A DNA stretch of 64,000 nucleotides from Massilia agri (GTDB taxonomy: Bacteria; Pseudomonadota; Gammaproteobacteria; Burkholderiales; Burkholderiaceae_D). The notes beneath the pieces are model-generated. The model was not told where the DNA came from. It saw nothing but the letters and a program-made list of their open reading frames with translations, and made no database searches. Below, piece by piece: positions 20,431-30,076 of the stretch. Location of the stretch: positions 1 to 64,000 of the forward strand of contig NZ_JANUHA010000019.1 in NCBI RefSeq assembly GCF_024753255.1, given 5' to 3'. The position numbers and the translations under genes were made by a program. Position 1 is the first letter of the stretch. Each line of letters starts with the position of its first letter.

Positions 20431-20976
20431 ATGCATCCCGACCTCCGCGCCCTCGTCGTCTTCGCCGACCCTTCCCTGCACCGCTCGCGCATCAGCCGCC
20501 GGGTGGCCGACGCCGCCGCAGGCCTGCCGGGCGTGCAGGTACAGGATCTCTACCAGCTCTACCCTGACCTCTACATCGATGTGCGCCGCGAGCGCGCCCT
20601 GCTGCTCGATGCGCCCCTGGTCGTGTTCGTGTTCCAGCTGGCCTGGTATGCGATGCCGGCCCTGCTCAAGGAGTGGTTCGACACCGTCCTGAAACCCGAG
20701 TGGGCGCGGCCGGACGGGCGCCTGGCCGGCAAGGGCGTCTTCGCCGCGGTCGCCTGCAACAGCCGCCTGGTCGATTACGGCCCGGGCGGCGCGCACGGGC
20801 GCCCCCTCGACGATTTCCTCGTCCCGCTGCAGCAGACCGCGCTCGCCTGCGGCATGCGCTGGCTGCCGCCGCATGTGTTCTACGGCGCCGACCACCCGGA
20901 CGAGCATGCCGCCGAGCGCCACGCCGGAGCCCTGCGCGCACTGCTCGCCACCGCCGGAGACCTCCATGGAACATGA
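20431..20976 (+). CDS. KefF/KefG-like NAD(P)H oxidoreductase, ancillary to the K+/H+ antiporter
   Basis: This 181-residue flavodoxin-fold protein (NAD(P)H dehydrogenase/quinone reductase family) contains VVFADPSLHRSRISRRVA, the phosphate-loop side, FQLAWYAMPALLKEWFDTVL and VACNSRLVDYGPGG. This pattern is typical of KefF/KefG/MdaB proteins, which activate glutathione-gated Kef antiporters. ATG 20431 is chosen because the flavodoxin fold begins at once. Its end overlaps the antiporter start by 11 bases, so the two are translated together, which strongly supports the ancillary role. Confidence 0.85.
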   Translation: MHPDLRALVVFADPSLHRSRISRRVADAAAGLPGVQVQDLYQLYPDLYIDVRRERALLLDAPLVVFVFQLAWYAMPALLKEWFDTVLKPEWARPDGRLAGKGVFAAVACNSRLVDYGPGGAHGRPLDDFLVPLQQTALACGMRWLPPHVFYGADHPDEHAAERHAGALRALLATAGDLHGT

Positions 20977-22759
20977 TGTCCTCGTCAATGCCCTGGTCTA
21001 CCTGGGCGCCGCCGTGGTCGCGGTGCCGGTCGCGAAGCGCCTGGGCCTGGGCGCCGTGCTCGGCTACCTGCTGGCCGGTATCGCCATCGGGCCCTGGGGT
21101 CTCGGCCTGATCCGCGAAGTCGAGACCATCCTGCACTTTTCCGAGTTCGGCGTCGTGCTGCTGCTCTTCGTGATCGGCCTGGAGCTCGAGCCGCGGCGCC
21201 TGTGGGCGCTGCGCCGTTCGATCTTCGGGTGGGGCAGCGCCCAGGTCGCCGGGGTCACCATTCCACTCGCGCTCGTGGCCATCCTGCTGGGCGTGGACTG
21301 GAAAGTGGCCCTGATCGCCGCCCTTGGCCTCTCGCTGTCCTCGACCGCGATCGCGCTCACCACCATGCAGGAGCGTAACCTCATCCCGACGCCGGCCGGC
21401 CAGGCCGGCTTTTCCATCCTGCTGTTCCAGGACATCGCCGCGATCCCGATGATCGCCCTGGTGCCGCTGCTCGGCGTGCCGGACAGCCATGCGGGCGGGG
21501 GCTGGATGGCGGCGCTCAAGGCGGTTGCCGTGATCGCCGGCCTGGTGCTGGTGGGGCGCTTCCTGGTGCGGCCCGTGCTGCGCTTCATCGCGCGCACCGG
21601 CATGCGCGAGATCTTCACCGCCTTCGCCCTGCTGCTGGTCATCTCGATCTCGCTCCTGATGGCCTACGCCGGCATGTCGATGGCCCTGGGGGCCTTCATG
21701 GCCGGCGTGCTGCTGGCCGACTCGGAATACCGGCACGCGCTGGAAACCGACCTCGAGCCCTTCAAGGGCCTGCTCCTCGGTCTCTTCTTCATCGCGGTCG
21801 GCATGTCGGTGGATTTCGGCGTCTTCCTGGCCGAGCCCCTGCGCATCCTCCTGATCGCGGCCGGCTTCCTGGCCGTCAAGCTCTTGGTCCTGTGGCTGCT
21901 CGCGCGCAGCTTCGGGATGGCCGGGCGCCAGCGCGTGCTGTTCGCCTTCCTGCTTTCGCAGGGCGGGGAGTTCGCCTTCGTGGTGTTCGGCGCGGCCGCC
22001 GCGGCGCGCGTGTTCGACCCGGCGACAAGCTCCCTGCTGGTGGTCGTGGTGGCGCTGTCGATGGTGGCGACGCCCCTGCTCCTGATCCTCTACGACCGGA
22101 TCCTGGAACCGCGCTGGCAGGCGCGCAAGCAACGCGCCGCCGACACCATCGAGGAAAACGCCGGCCACGTGATCATCGCCGGCTTCGGCCGCTTCGGCCA
22201 GATCGTAGGGCGCCTGCTGCACGCCAACCAGGTGCCGCTCACCATGCTCGATCACGACCCGGACAACGTCGACACGCTGCGCCAGTTCGGCTTCAAGGTC
22301 TTCTACGGCGACGCCACCCGCACCGACCTGCTGCATGCCGCCGGCGCCGCGCGGGCGCGCGCCCTGGTGCTGGCGATCGACGGCATCGAGGACAGCCTCA
22401 AGCTGGCCGCCGCCGTGCGCGCCGAGTTTCCCGACCTGCCGGTCCTGGCGCGCGCCCGCAACGTCACCCATTACTATGAGCTGATGGACCTGGGCGTGAC
22501 GGTGATTGAGCGCGAGACCTTCGATTCCGCCCTGATGCTGGGCCGGCGCGCGATGGAAGAACTGGGTTTCGGCGCCTATCTCGCGCGCCAGGCGGCGATG
22601 CGCTTTCGTGAGCACAATCTCAAGAGCGTGCTCGAGGTTTATCCGTATTACAAGGACCGCGAACAGTACGTCTCGATGGCGCGCCGCGCGCGCGAAGAGC
22701 TGCATGCGATGTTCGAGCGCGACTTCGTCGCGATGCGCGGCGAGGACGACGCGGGCTAG
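20966..22759 (+). CDS. KefC/KefB-type monovalent cation:proton antiporter with RCK domain
   Basis: The 597-residue CPA2-family transporter has about 12 TM helices over residues 1-385, with the family signatures VVLLLFVIGLELEP, GLSLSSTAIALTTMQE, MALGAFMAGVLLADSEYRH and FFIAVGMSVDFG, then a cytoplasmic RCK_N domain (from about residue 400) with the nucleotide-binding HVIIAGFGRFGQIVGRLL. It should exchange K+ for H+ across the inner membrane, and in the family is gated by glutathione adducts and nucleotides, protecting against electrophiles. The start lies inside the end of the KefF-like gene. Confidence 0.92.
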   Translation: MEHDVLVNALVYLGAAVVAVPVAKRLGLGAVLGYLLAGIAIGPWGLGLIREVETILHFSEFGVVLLLFVIGLELEPRRLWALRRSIFGWGSAQVAGVTIPLALVAILLGVDWKVALIAALGLSLSSTAIALTTMQERNLIPTPAGQAGFSILLFQDIAAIPMIALVPLLGVPDSHAGGGWMAALKAVAVIAGLVLVGRFLVRPVLRFIARTGMREIFTAFALLLVISISLLMAYAGMSMALGAFMAGVLLADSEYRHALETDLEPFKGLLLGLFFIAVGMSVDFGVFLAEPLRILLIAAGFLAVKLLVLWLLARSFGMAGRQRVLFAFLLSQGGEFAFVVFGAAAAARVFDPATSSLLVVVVALSMVATPLLLILYDRILEPRWQARKQRAADTIEENAGHVIIAGFGRFGQIVGRLLHANQVPLTMLDHDPDNVDTLRQFGFKVFYGDATRTDLLHAAGAARARALVLAIDGIEDSLKLAAAVRAEFPDLPVLARARNVTHYYELMDLGVTVIERETFDSALMLGRRAMEELGFGAYLARQAAMRFREHNLKSVLEVYPYYKDREQYVSMARRAREELHAMFERDFVAMRGEDDAG

Positions 22760-22892
22760 TCGCGACAAAGGTGTCTAGACAAGTGTCGTAAATTTGCGTC
22801 GCGGCGTTCAGTTGCCGCGCGCAATCGCTATACTTGCGGCGCCGGGCCGGCCTTGTCGCCCGCCTCCATCTCAGCGGCCCGCCGCCAATCCC

Positions 22893-25712
22893 GTGACCAC
22901 TCCCGACATCCGCTCCAGCACGCCCCATGGGTTGTCCCTGCTCGCCGACGAAAACGCCGCCCTGATCGACAATGCGCTCGACCTGATGGCCGTGGTCGAC
23001 GTGCATGGCATCATCCTGCGCGTGAACGCAGCCGCCATCGCCCTGCTCGGCTATGAACCCGCCGAGCTGGCCGGCCGCCACTACGACGCCCTGGTCCACC
23101 CCGAGCAGCATGCCGAGGCGCATGACATCCAGTCCAGCCTGCAGCAGGAGCATCCGGAACGTCCCGACATCCTGCTGCGGGTGAGGCGCAAGGATGGCCG
23201 GGTCATCCTGATGTCGGTCGCGGCGCGCTGGTCCGAAGCCCACCAGCGCATGTTCGTCACCGCGCGCGACGTGTCCGGACACGTGCAGGCCAGGCAAGCG
23301 CTGGAGCGTTCCGGGATCGCGCTGAACGGCATGCTGGACAGCATCGGCGACGCCTTCTTCGCCATCGACCGCGACTGGCGTCTCACCTACGCCAACCGCA
23401 AGGCGGGCGACTTCGTCGGAGTCGATGCAAGCGCCGCCATCGGCCGCCTTCTGCTGGACGTGGCGCCCGACCTGCTGCACTCGCCCACGCTGCTGCGCTA
23501 CCAGCAAGCGATGGCAAGCCGCGAGGCCGCGACCTTCGAGGCGTTCTGGGGGCCCCGGGCGGTCTGGCTGGAAGTGCGCGTCTATCCCCACGGCGACGGC
23601 ATCTCGGTCTACTTCCACGAGATCACCGCCAGGCGCGAGGCCGACCAGGCCTTGAAGAAGAGCGAACAGCGTTTCCGCAATCTGTTCAACCAGGCCGGCG
23701 ACAGCATCATGATCGTGGACGGCGAGCTGGGCATCGTGTCGGTAAACGACCAGGCCTGCGCGCGTTTCGGCTACACGCGCGAGCAATTCCTGCGCTTGCG
23801 CGCCACCGACGTCAACTCCGGCCTGCTGGGTGCGACCGGCCTGCTGGCGGGACTGCGCGCGGGCCAGGCACAGCTGCTGCGCATGCAGAAGCAGTGCAAG
23901 GACGGCAGCACCTTCCCGGCCGAAGTGCAGATCTCGCGCTTCGACGACGCGGGCGAGGAATTCTTCCTGGCCGTGATCCGCGACCTGAGCGACCGCGAAC
24001 AGGCCGAACGCCAGCTGCGCGAGAGCGAGCAGCGCTTCCGCGAAGTCATCGAGCTGACCCCGAGCGGCTACCTGCTCGCCGACCGCGAAGGCGCCCTGCT
24101 GGACGTGAACCCCACCCTGTGCGCCCTGTCCGGCCATGCGCGCGAGGAGCTGCTGGGCGTCCGGCTGGAAGCGCTGTTCCTGTCCTTCCCCTGGGCCATC
24201 CTGCAGGACGGCAGCGAGGGCGAGTCCGCCGTCCAGGGCGTCGAGGCGGTCCTGCGCCACCGCCAGGGCTACCACATCCACGTGCTGTTCAACGGCATCA
24301 TCGAGCGTGGCCCGGACGGCCGCACCGTCTCGCTCACCGGCCTGATGACCGACATCACGGGGCGCAAGGCGGCCGAGAGCCGCTTGCGGCAGCTGGCCAC
24401 CCACGACACCCTGACCGGCCTGCCCAACCGCGCCCTGCTGGGAGAACGGGTGCAGGAGATGCTCGAGGCCTGCCGCCCCGGCAGTTCGGTGGCGGTGATG
24501 TTCCTCGACCTGGACCGCTTCAAGGAAGTCAACGACTCCTTCGGTCATGAAATGGGCGACGTGCTGCTGTGCGAGGTGGCCAGGCGGCTGCGCCGCGTGA
24601 TCCGGCCGAGCGACGTCATCGCCCGCCTGGGCGGCGACGAATTCGTGGTCGTCGCCGACTGCGCCAGCGGCCGGCCCGCCGCCGAGTGCATCGCCGCCAA
24701 GCTGCTCGACGTGCTGACCGCGCCCGTCACCGTGGGCGGCATCGACGTGATCGTCGGCGCCTCGATCGGCATCAGCATGTTCCCCCACGACGCGACGACA
24801 CGCGAAACCCTGTTCCAGAGCGCCGACACGGCCATGTACCGGGCCAAGGACGCGGGCCGCAACCGCTACCGCTTCTTCGAACCGGAAATGACGGTCGCCA
24901 CCCAGGCGCGCATGGCTCTCGAGGTGTCGCTGCGCCCGGCGCTGGCGCGCGCCGAGTTCGAGCTGCACTACCAGCCGCGCATCGACCTGCACACCATGGC
25001 ACCGGTGGGCATGGAGGCCCTGATCCGCTGGAACCATCCGGAGCGCGGGCGCGTGCCGCCCCAGCAGTTCATCGCGATCACCGAGGAGACCGGCCTGATC
25101 GTCCCGATCGGGCGCTGGGTGCTCCAGGAAGCCTGCATGCGCACGCGCGCGCTGATGGCGGACCTCGGCCGCAAGATCGTGGTGTCGGTGAACGTCTCGG
25201 CGGGCCAGCTGGGCAATTCGGGCTTCGTGGACGAGGTGCGCGAGGCCCTGGCGCAGACCGGCTTGCCTCCGGACTGCCTGGAACTGGAGCTGACCGAGAG
25301 CGCCCTCATCGAGGACATCGAACATACGGCCTCGATGCTGCGCGAACTCAAGCGCGTCGGCGTCGCCCTCGCCGTGGACGACTTCGGCACCGGCGCCTCG
25401 AGCCTGGCCTACCTGCGCCGCTTCCCCATCGATGTCCTGAAACTGGACCGCTCCTTCGTGCTGCAGAAGGACGGCAACGTCACCACCTCGGACTTCGTCA
25501 AGGCCTTCGTCGACCTGGCCCACGCGCTGAACATGGCGGTGGTGGCCGAGGGCGTCGAGACCGAAGAGGTGCTCCAGCTGCTGCGCCAGGCGCGCTGCGA
25601 CCAGGCCCAGGGCTACCTGCTGGCGAAACCGATGCCGCTGGACGAGCTGCGCGCACGTTTCACGCAAAGCGCTCCTGGTACTCGCTCGGCAGCACGCCCA
25701 GCTGCGCCGTGA
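22893..25712 (+). CDS. Multi-PAS GGDEF-EAL c-di-GMP signalling protein
   Basis: The roughly 939-residue cytoplasmic protein has about four PAS domains (residues 20-490), a GGDEF domain with intact GGDEF at residue 580 and an upstream RPSD inhibitory site, and an EAL domain (EAL at residue 708; also VNVSAGQL, LELELTESAL, DDFGTGASSL, LKLDRSFV). Both catalytic sites look intact, so it may make or break c-di-GMP depending on its PAS input. The start is uncertain: GTG 22893 is proposed; an upstream TTG at 22794 is in frame and neither has a clear ribosome site. Its 3' end overlaps the convergent GlxA-type gene by 53 bases. Confidence 0.88.
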   Translation: MTTPDIRSSTPHGLSLLADENAALIDNALDLMAVVDVHGIILRVNAAAIALLGYEPAELAGRHYDALVHPEQHAEAHDIQSSLQQEHPERPDILLRVRRKDGRVILMSVAARWSEAHQRMFVTARDVSGHVQARQALERSGIALNGMLDSIGDAFFAIDRDWRLTYANRKAGDFVGVDASAAIGRLLLDVAPDLLHSPTLLRYQQAMASREAATFEAFWGPRAVWLEVRVYPHGDGISVYFHEITARREADQALKKSEQRFRNLFNQAGDSIMIVDGELGIVSVNDQACARFGYTREQFLRLRATDVNSGLLGATGLLAGLRAGQAQLLRMQKQCKDGSTFPAEVQISRFDDAGEEFFLAVIRDLSDREQAERQLRESEQRFREVIELTPSGYLLADREGALLDVNPTLCALSGHAREELLGVRLEALFLSFPWAILQDGSEGESAVQGVEAVLRHRQGYHIHVLFNGIIERGPDGRTVSLTGLMTDITGRKAAESRLRQLATHDTLTGLPNRALLGERVQEMLEACRPGSSVAVMFLDLDRFKEVNDSFGHEMGDVLLCEVARRLRRVIRPSDVIARLGGDEFVVVADCASGRPAAECIAAKLLDVLTAPVTVGGIDVIVGASIGISMFPHDATTRETLFQSADTAMYRAKDAGRNRYRFFEPEMTVATQARMALEVSLRPALARAEFELHYQPRIDLHTMAPVGMEALIRWNHPERGRVPPQQFIAITEETGLIVPIGRWVLQEACMRTRALMADLGRKIVVSVNVSAGQLGNSGFVDEVREALAQTGLPPDCLELELTESALIEDIEHTASMLRELKRVGVALAVDDFGTGASSLAYLRRFPIDVLKLDRSFVLQKDGNVTTSDFVKAFVDLAHALNMAVVAEGVETEEVLQLLRQARCDQAQGYLLAKPMPLDELRARFTQSAPGTRSAARPAAP

Positions 25713-26637
25713 AGGCGCGCCGCAGATTGTATTCGCTGCCATAGCCGCAGTCGCGCGCCGCCTGCTTGACGCTCACCCCGGGCCGTTCGAGCATGCGGCA
25801 GGCGCTTTCCATCCTGAGGCGACCGAGGAGCTGGGCCGGCGTCAGCCCCGCCTCCTCGCGCAGGCGCCGGTGCAGGGTGCGCACGGAGAGCGCGCAGGCC
25901 TCCGCCATCTCCTCGATCCGCACTTCCTGGCGCAGGCGCGGCCGCAGCCATGCCGCCAGCCGCGCGTGCACCCCGTCGTCCTGGGACTGGGCCAGCAGTT
26001 CGGCGCTGAACTGCCGCTGGCCGCCGGGCCGCTTGAGGAACAGCACCAGGCGCCTGGCCACGGCCAGCGCGCGCTGCCGCCCCAGGTCTTCTTCCACCAG
26101 GCTCAGGGCCAGGTCCATGCCGGCGCTGATGCCGGCCGAGGTACGGAACTTGTCGTCGCGGACGTGGATCGCGTCGTCGAGGACACGCAGGGATGGATGT
26201 TCGGCGCGCAGCGCCTCCACGTCCTGCCAGTGCGTGACGACGCGGCGTCCGTCCAGCAGGCCGGCGCGGGCCAGGACGAAGGCGCCGGTGCAGACGGCGC
26301 AGCAGCGCGCCACCTGCCCGCTGGCCGCGCGTACCCAGTCCAGTGCAGGGCTCGATTCCGCGGGGAGGTCACGCACCCTGCCGCCCGCGACGATGAGCGT
26401 GGCCTTGTCCAGGCATGCGGCCGGCAGTTCCTCCGCCAGCAGGCTCACGCCGGACGACGACGCGACCGTCCCTCCCCCAGGTGCGGCGATGCGCACGCGA
26501 TAGGGAGGCGGCAGGCCGGCGTCGACGGCTTCGTCGTTCGCGCTCGCAAAGACCTGGGCCGGCCCGGTGGCGTCCAGCAGCAGGAAGTTCGGAAAGACGA
26601 GGATCCAGACGTCGATCGGGGAAGCGGTGTGTGTCAT
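25660..26637 (-). CDS. GlxA-type AraC regulator with DJ-1/PfpI domain
   Basis: This 325-residue regulator has an N-terminal DJ-1/PfpI (class I glutamine amidotransferase-like) domain, residues 8-175, with the nucleophile-elbow Cys in RCCAVCTGAFVLARAG. The C-terminal AraC helix-turn-helix domain spans about 225-320 (EACALSVRTLHRRLREEAG and ACRMLERPGVSVKQAARDCG). GlxA-like proteins sense small metabolites and control nearby catabolic genes. It is divergent from the serine hydrolase gene, a possible target. The C-terminal codons overlap the convergent GGDEF-EAL gene. Confidence 0.92.
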   Translation of the reverse strand: MTHTASPIDVWILVFPNFLLLDATGPAQVFASANDEAVDAGLPPPYRVRIAAPGGGTVASSSGVSLLAEELPAACLDKATLIVAGGRVRDLPAESSPALDWVRAASGQVARCCAVCTGAFVLARAGLLDGRRVVTHWQDVEALRAEHPSLRVLDDAIHVRDDKFRTSAGISAGMDLALSLVEEDLGRQRALAVARRLVLFLKRPGGQRQFSAELLAQSQDDGVHARLAAWLRPRLRQEVRIEEMAEACALSVRTLHRRLREEAGLTPAQLLGRLRMESACRMLERPGVSVKQAARDCGYGSEYNLRRAFTAQLGVLPSEYQERFA

Positions 26638-26721
26638 GATGGCAGATATTCAACGATCGATGGCAGTCCTGTCAATGCGTAGGCGGCTACACTGGCGCTC
26701 CCCCTACTTTCGATCGATCGC

Positions 26722-28086
26722 ATGCGCCTCCTGCTCTCCCTGTTCCTACTGCTCCTCTCCTGCCCCGTCCGCGCCGACCGTCTCGATGAAGACATCGAGC
26801 GCGAAATGGCGCGCCGCCACGTTCCCGGCATGGCCGTCGCCGTCCTCAAGGGTGGCCGGATCGTGCGCGAGCGTGCCTATGGCCTGGCCAATGTCGAGCA
26901 TGGCGTGAAAGTGACGCCGGCTACCGTGTTCCAGTCCGGATCGGTGGGCAAGACCTTCACCGCCGCGCTCATCCTGCTGCTGGCCGAGGACGGCAAACTG
27001 AGCCTCGACGATCCCGTCTCGCGCCACCTGCCGGAATCTCCGAAAGCCTGGGACGGCATCACGATCCGGCACCTGCTCACGCATACGGGCGGGCTGGGCG
27101 AGCCTTACCAGAAGATCGACCTGCGCAAGGACTATACGGACGCGGAACTGATCGCCATCGAAGCTTCGTTGCCGCTGCTGTTCGCGCCGGGCGAGCGCTT
27201 CAGCTACAGCAACGCGGGCTACCACCTGCTCGGCTTCATCGCCACGCGGGTCGGCGGCAAGCACTGGAGCGAGCAGCTCCGCGAGCGGATCTTCGCCCCG
27301 CTGGGCATGGGCGCGCGCGTGATCGACGAGGCGGAGATCGTGCCGCACCGCGCGGCGGGCTACGAGTGGGTGGACGGCAGGCTGCGCAACCAGTCCTGGG
27401 TCTCGCCCAGCCTGAACGCGACCGCGGACGGCGCCCTCTACCTGACTGCGCGCGACCTCGCCCTGTGGGACCTGGCCCTGCGCGGCAAGCGCATCCTCGA
27501 TGCAAGGCTGCAGGCGGCCAGCTGGTCGCCGCCGCGCCTGGCGGACGGCAGCGCCTCGCCCTACGGCTACGGCTGGTTCGTGGGCGAGCAGAACGGGCGC
27601 CGCACCATCCTGCATGGCGGCGCCTGGCAGGGCTTCAAGGCACTCATGACGCGCTATGTCGACGACGACATGACGGTCATCGTGCTTGCCAACAGCGCCA
27701 TTGCGCGTGTCGGCAAGATCGGCGACATGGTGGCAGCCCACTATGTGCCGGCGCTGGCGCCGGTGCGCGCCAAGGCCATTCCCGACCGCGAACCGATGTT
27801 CGCCGCCCAGGCTAGAGAGGCCATGGCGCGACTGGCTGCAAGGCAGGCTCCGGCGAAGTTGTCCGCGAACGAAGCGGAACGCTTCACGCCCCGCTGGATC
27901 GGCATCCTGGCTGACGAGATCGCGAATGCCGGCCCGCTTGGCGCAGTCGAGCTGCTCGAACGCAGCCAGGAAGGGAGCACGCAGACCTCGCGCTACCGCT
28001 TCCTCTATCGCGACGTGCCGATGCTCGTCACGGTGACGCGCGCGTCCGACGGAACGATCGAACGGCTCGGTGTCGGGCTCGAATAG
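26722..28086 (+). CDS. Secreted beta-lactamase-fold serine hydrolase
   Basis: This 454-residue protein has a signal peptide (about residues 1-18, ending CPVRA) and a class C beta-lactamase/esterase fold: SxxK as S74-V-G-K77, the YxN motif as YSNAGYH, and a C-terminal ILHGGAW segment at the usual third-motif position. It is probably a periplasmic esterase or D-aminopeptidase-like enzyme rather than a true beta-lactamase. Residues 350-454 form an extra C-terminal domain seen in some members. It is divergent from the GlxA-type regulator. Confidence 0.88.
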   Translation: MRLLLSLFLLLLSCPVRADRLDEDIEREMARRHVPGMAVAVLKGGRIVRERAYGLANVEHGVKVTPATVFQSGSVGKTFTAALILLLAEDGKLSLDDPVSRHLPESPKAWDGITIRHLLTHTGGLGEPYQKIDLRKDYTDAELIAIEASLPLLFAPGERFSYSNAGYHLLGFIATRVGGKHWSEQLRERIFAPLGMGARVIDEAEIVPHRAAGYEWVDGRLRNQSWVSPSLNATADGALYLTARDLALWDLALRGKRILDARLQAASWSPPRLADGSASPYGYGWFVGEQNGRRTILHGGAWQGFKALMTRYVDDDMTVIVLANSAIARVGKIGDMVAAHYVPALAPVRAKAIPDREPMFAAQAREAMARLAARQAPAKLSANEAERFTPRWIGILADEIANAGPLGAVELLERSQEGSTQTSRYRFLYRDVPMLVTVTRASDGTIERLGVGLE

Positions 28087-28156
28087 CCCTCCGTCCATAC
28101 AAGCCCCCTGCCGAAACGATGTAGGATGAGATTTTCGGCATGGATGAAATCGATTG

Positions 28157-29104
28157 ATGAAACCCGAGATCGCGGTATTGGGCAGCGTATGGACCGAGGA
28201 GGTCCTGCGCGCACTGGATGGACACTACACCTGCCACTTCCCGGCGCGCATGGCGCCTGATGAGCGCGCGGCCTACGAGCGCGACGTCGCGCCGCGCATC
28301 CGCGCCGTGCTGACCACCGGCACCGTGGGCCTGGATGCGGCCGGCGCCGCAGTGTATCCGGGCCTGGAGATCGTCTCGGTCCACGGGGTCGGTGTCGATG
28401 CCGTCGATCTCGACGCCATGGCGGCCCGCCGCATCGTCGTCACCAACACGCCCGACGTGCTGACCGAGGACGTGGCCGATCTCGCGGCCGCGCTGCTGCT
28501 CGCCGTCTCGCGCCGGCTGCCGCTGCTGGACCGCTATGTGCGGGCCGGGCACTGGGAGGAAAAGCGTCCCCTGCAGCCGGCACGCAGCCTGCGCGGCAAG
28601 GTGGCGGGCATCTACGGCTACGGACGCATCGGCCAGGCGCTGGCAACGCGCCTGCGCGCCTTCGGCATGGAGATCCGCTACTTCCAGCGCAGCGCCGGTC
28701 CCGAACCGCAGCTGCGCTGCGACTCGCTGCGCGAACTCGCCGCGGCCAGCGACTTCCTGGTCCTGTGCGCTCCCGGCGGCGCGGCCACCCGCCATGCCGT
28801 GGATGCGGCGGTGCTGGACGCCCTCGGCCCCGAAGGCACGCTCGTGAACATCGCGCGCGGTTCGGTGGTGGATGAGGCCGCCCTGGTCGAAGCCCTGGCC
28901 AGCGGCCGCCTTGGCGCGGCGGCGCTGGATGTGTTCGCGGACGAGCCGCGCGTGCCCAAGGCACTGCGCGGCATGGACAATGTGGTCCTCACGCCCCACG
29001 TCGGCAGCTTCACGGTGGAGACCCGCCGCGCCATGGCCAGCCTGGCGGTCGGCAACCTCGATGCGCATTTCGCGGGCCGGCCCGCCCTGACGCCGGTGGG
29101 CTAA
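28157..29104 (+). CDS. D-isomer 2-hydroxyacid dehydrogenase (glyoxylate/hydroxypyruvate reductase-like)
   Basis: This 315-residue NAD(P)-dependent reductase has VHGVGVDAVDLDA in the substrate domain, the Rossmann motif GIYGYGRIGQAL, the catalytic Arg in NIARGSVVDE, the Glu in FADEPRVP and the His in LTPHVGSFT. It should interconvert a 2-oxoacid and a D-2-hydroxyacid; the exact substrate is not clear. ATG 28157 is preferred over an in-frame TTG one codon before. It overlaps the GH43 gene tail to tail by four bases. Confidence 0.92.
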   Translation: MKPEIAVLGSVWTEEVLRALDGHYTCHFPARMAPDERAAYERDVAPRIRAVLTTGTVGLDAAGAAVYPGLEIVSVHGVGVDAVDLDAMAARRIVVTNTPDVLTEDVADLAAALLLAVSRRLPLLDRYVRAGHWEEKRPLQPARSLRGKVAGIYGYGRIGQALATRLRAFGMEIRYFQRSAGPEPQLRCDSLRELAAASDFLVLCAPGGAATRHAVDAAVLDALGPEGTLVNIARGSVVDEAALVEALASGRLGAAALDVFADEPRVPKALRGMDNVVLTPHVGSFTVETRRAMASLAVGNLDAHFAGRPALTPVG

Positions 29105-30069
29105 AGTAGTGCGAGGCCCGCCGGCGCCTGCTGGCGCGTGAAGGTCGGCCCGTCGGTGGTGGGCCGGCCGCCTTGCCACACGAGCCGGTCGATGCACATG
29201 CGCCGCCCGGTCATGGCCGTGTCCCAGGCGTGGTAGACGATCCAGTCCTGGCTGCCGTCGGGCGAGGTGGTGAAGGAATTGTGGCCGGGACCGATGACGT
29301 TCGGCGCTCTGGACCGCATCAGGAGCGCTTCCTCGCTGCCTTCCGGGCGCGTGAAGGGCCCCAGCGGATGGTCGGCGACCACGTAGCTGACGCCATAGTT
29401 TTCCTTCTCCCAGGCGCCGCCGCTGTAGAAGCAGTAGTACCTGCCGCCATGGACCAGCACGAAGGCGCCTTCCACGGTGTGCCAATCGTAGACCGCGTCG
29501 TACATCGCGCGCTGCTTCTTGAACAGGTGCCAGTCGGCGTGCGGGCGCGCCACCGTGCGCGGCCTGCCTTCCAGGCGGTCCATCGCCAGCAGGCGGTCGA
29601 CCACGATGCCGGTGCCGATGCGGTGGTCGTCCTCGAACTCCAGGAAATCGACGCAGTAGTAGAGGTACCACTGGCCGTCCGCATCGCGAAAAGGATGGGC
29701 GTCGATCGAGAACGGCTGGTCCGGCACCAGGAGCACGCCGCAATCCTTGAAGGGACCCACGGGATTGTCGGCCACCGCCACCCTGAGCTTGTGGTGCTTG
29801 CCTTCCACGTCGCCGCGCGAGTAGTACAGCCAGAACCTGCCCTCGCTGTAAGCCACTTCGGGCGCCCAGAAGTGATCAAGCCCCGGTTCCATCAGCGCGT
29901 AGCCGGCCGGATGCCAGTCGACCAGGTCGTTCGACACCAGCACCGGGAAGCGCCCGCCGCCGGGGCCGTCGGGTGCGGTGCCGTAGGCGAAATACCGCCC
30001 CTCGTGCTTGAGCACGAAGGGGTCGGCCATGATCTCCGGATAGACCGGGTTGCAGTAAGTCTTCTGCAT
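29101..30069 (-). CDS. Cytoplasmic GH43 glycosidase
   Basis: The 322-residue single-domain five-bladed beta-propeller has the three family acidic residues in place: Asp16 (MADPFVL, base), Asp123 (SIDAHPF, pKa modulator) and Glu200 (TVEGAFV, acid). Family members are mostly alpha-L-arabinofuranosidases or beta-xylosidases. No signal peptide is present, so it works on oligosaccharides already imported. It lies seven bases downstream of the TonB receptor on the same strand and near a CUT1 importer, which together form an import-and-hydrolysis pathway. Confidence 0.92.
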   Translation of the reverse strand: MQKTYCNPVYPEIMADPFVLKHEGRYFAYGTAPDGPGGGRFPVLVSNDLVDWHPAGYALMEPGLDHFWAPEVAYSEGRFWLYYSRGDVEGKHHKLRVAVADNPVGPFKDCGVLLVPDQPFSIDAHPFRDADGQWYLYYCVDFLEFEDDHRIGTGIVVDRLLAMDRLEGRPRTVARPHADWHLFKKQRAMYDAVYDWHTVEGAFVLVHGGRYYCFYSGGAWEKENYGVSYVVADHPLGPFTRPEGSEEALLMRSRAPNVIGPGHNSFTTSPDGSQDWIVYHAWDTAMTGRRMCIDRLVWQGGRPTTDGPTFTRQQAPAGLALL

Positions 30070-30076
30070 CGCTTCC

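Noticed and set aside
20666-22768. A 2.1-kb minus-strand open frame opposite the Kef-like antiporter
   Set aside because: The product is almost all charged and Gln/His/Arg residues without a fold; it is the shadow of TM codons.
22620-25742. A 3.1-kb minus-strand open frame opposite the PAS-GGDEF-EAL gene
   Set aside because: Shadow frame; the plus strand carries intact GGDEF and EAL motifs.
26722-28086. Antibiotic-resistance beta-lactamase
   Set aside because: SxxK and YxN are present, but the length, extra C-terminal domain and lack of other class C hallmarks fit the wider esterase/peptidase group better.
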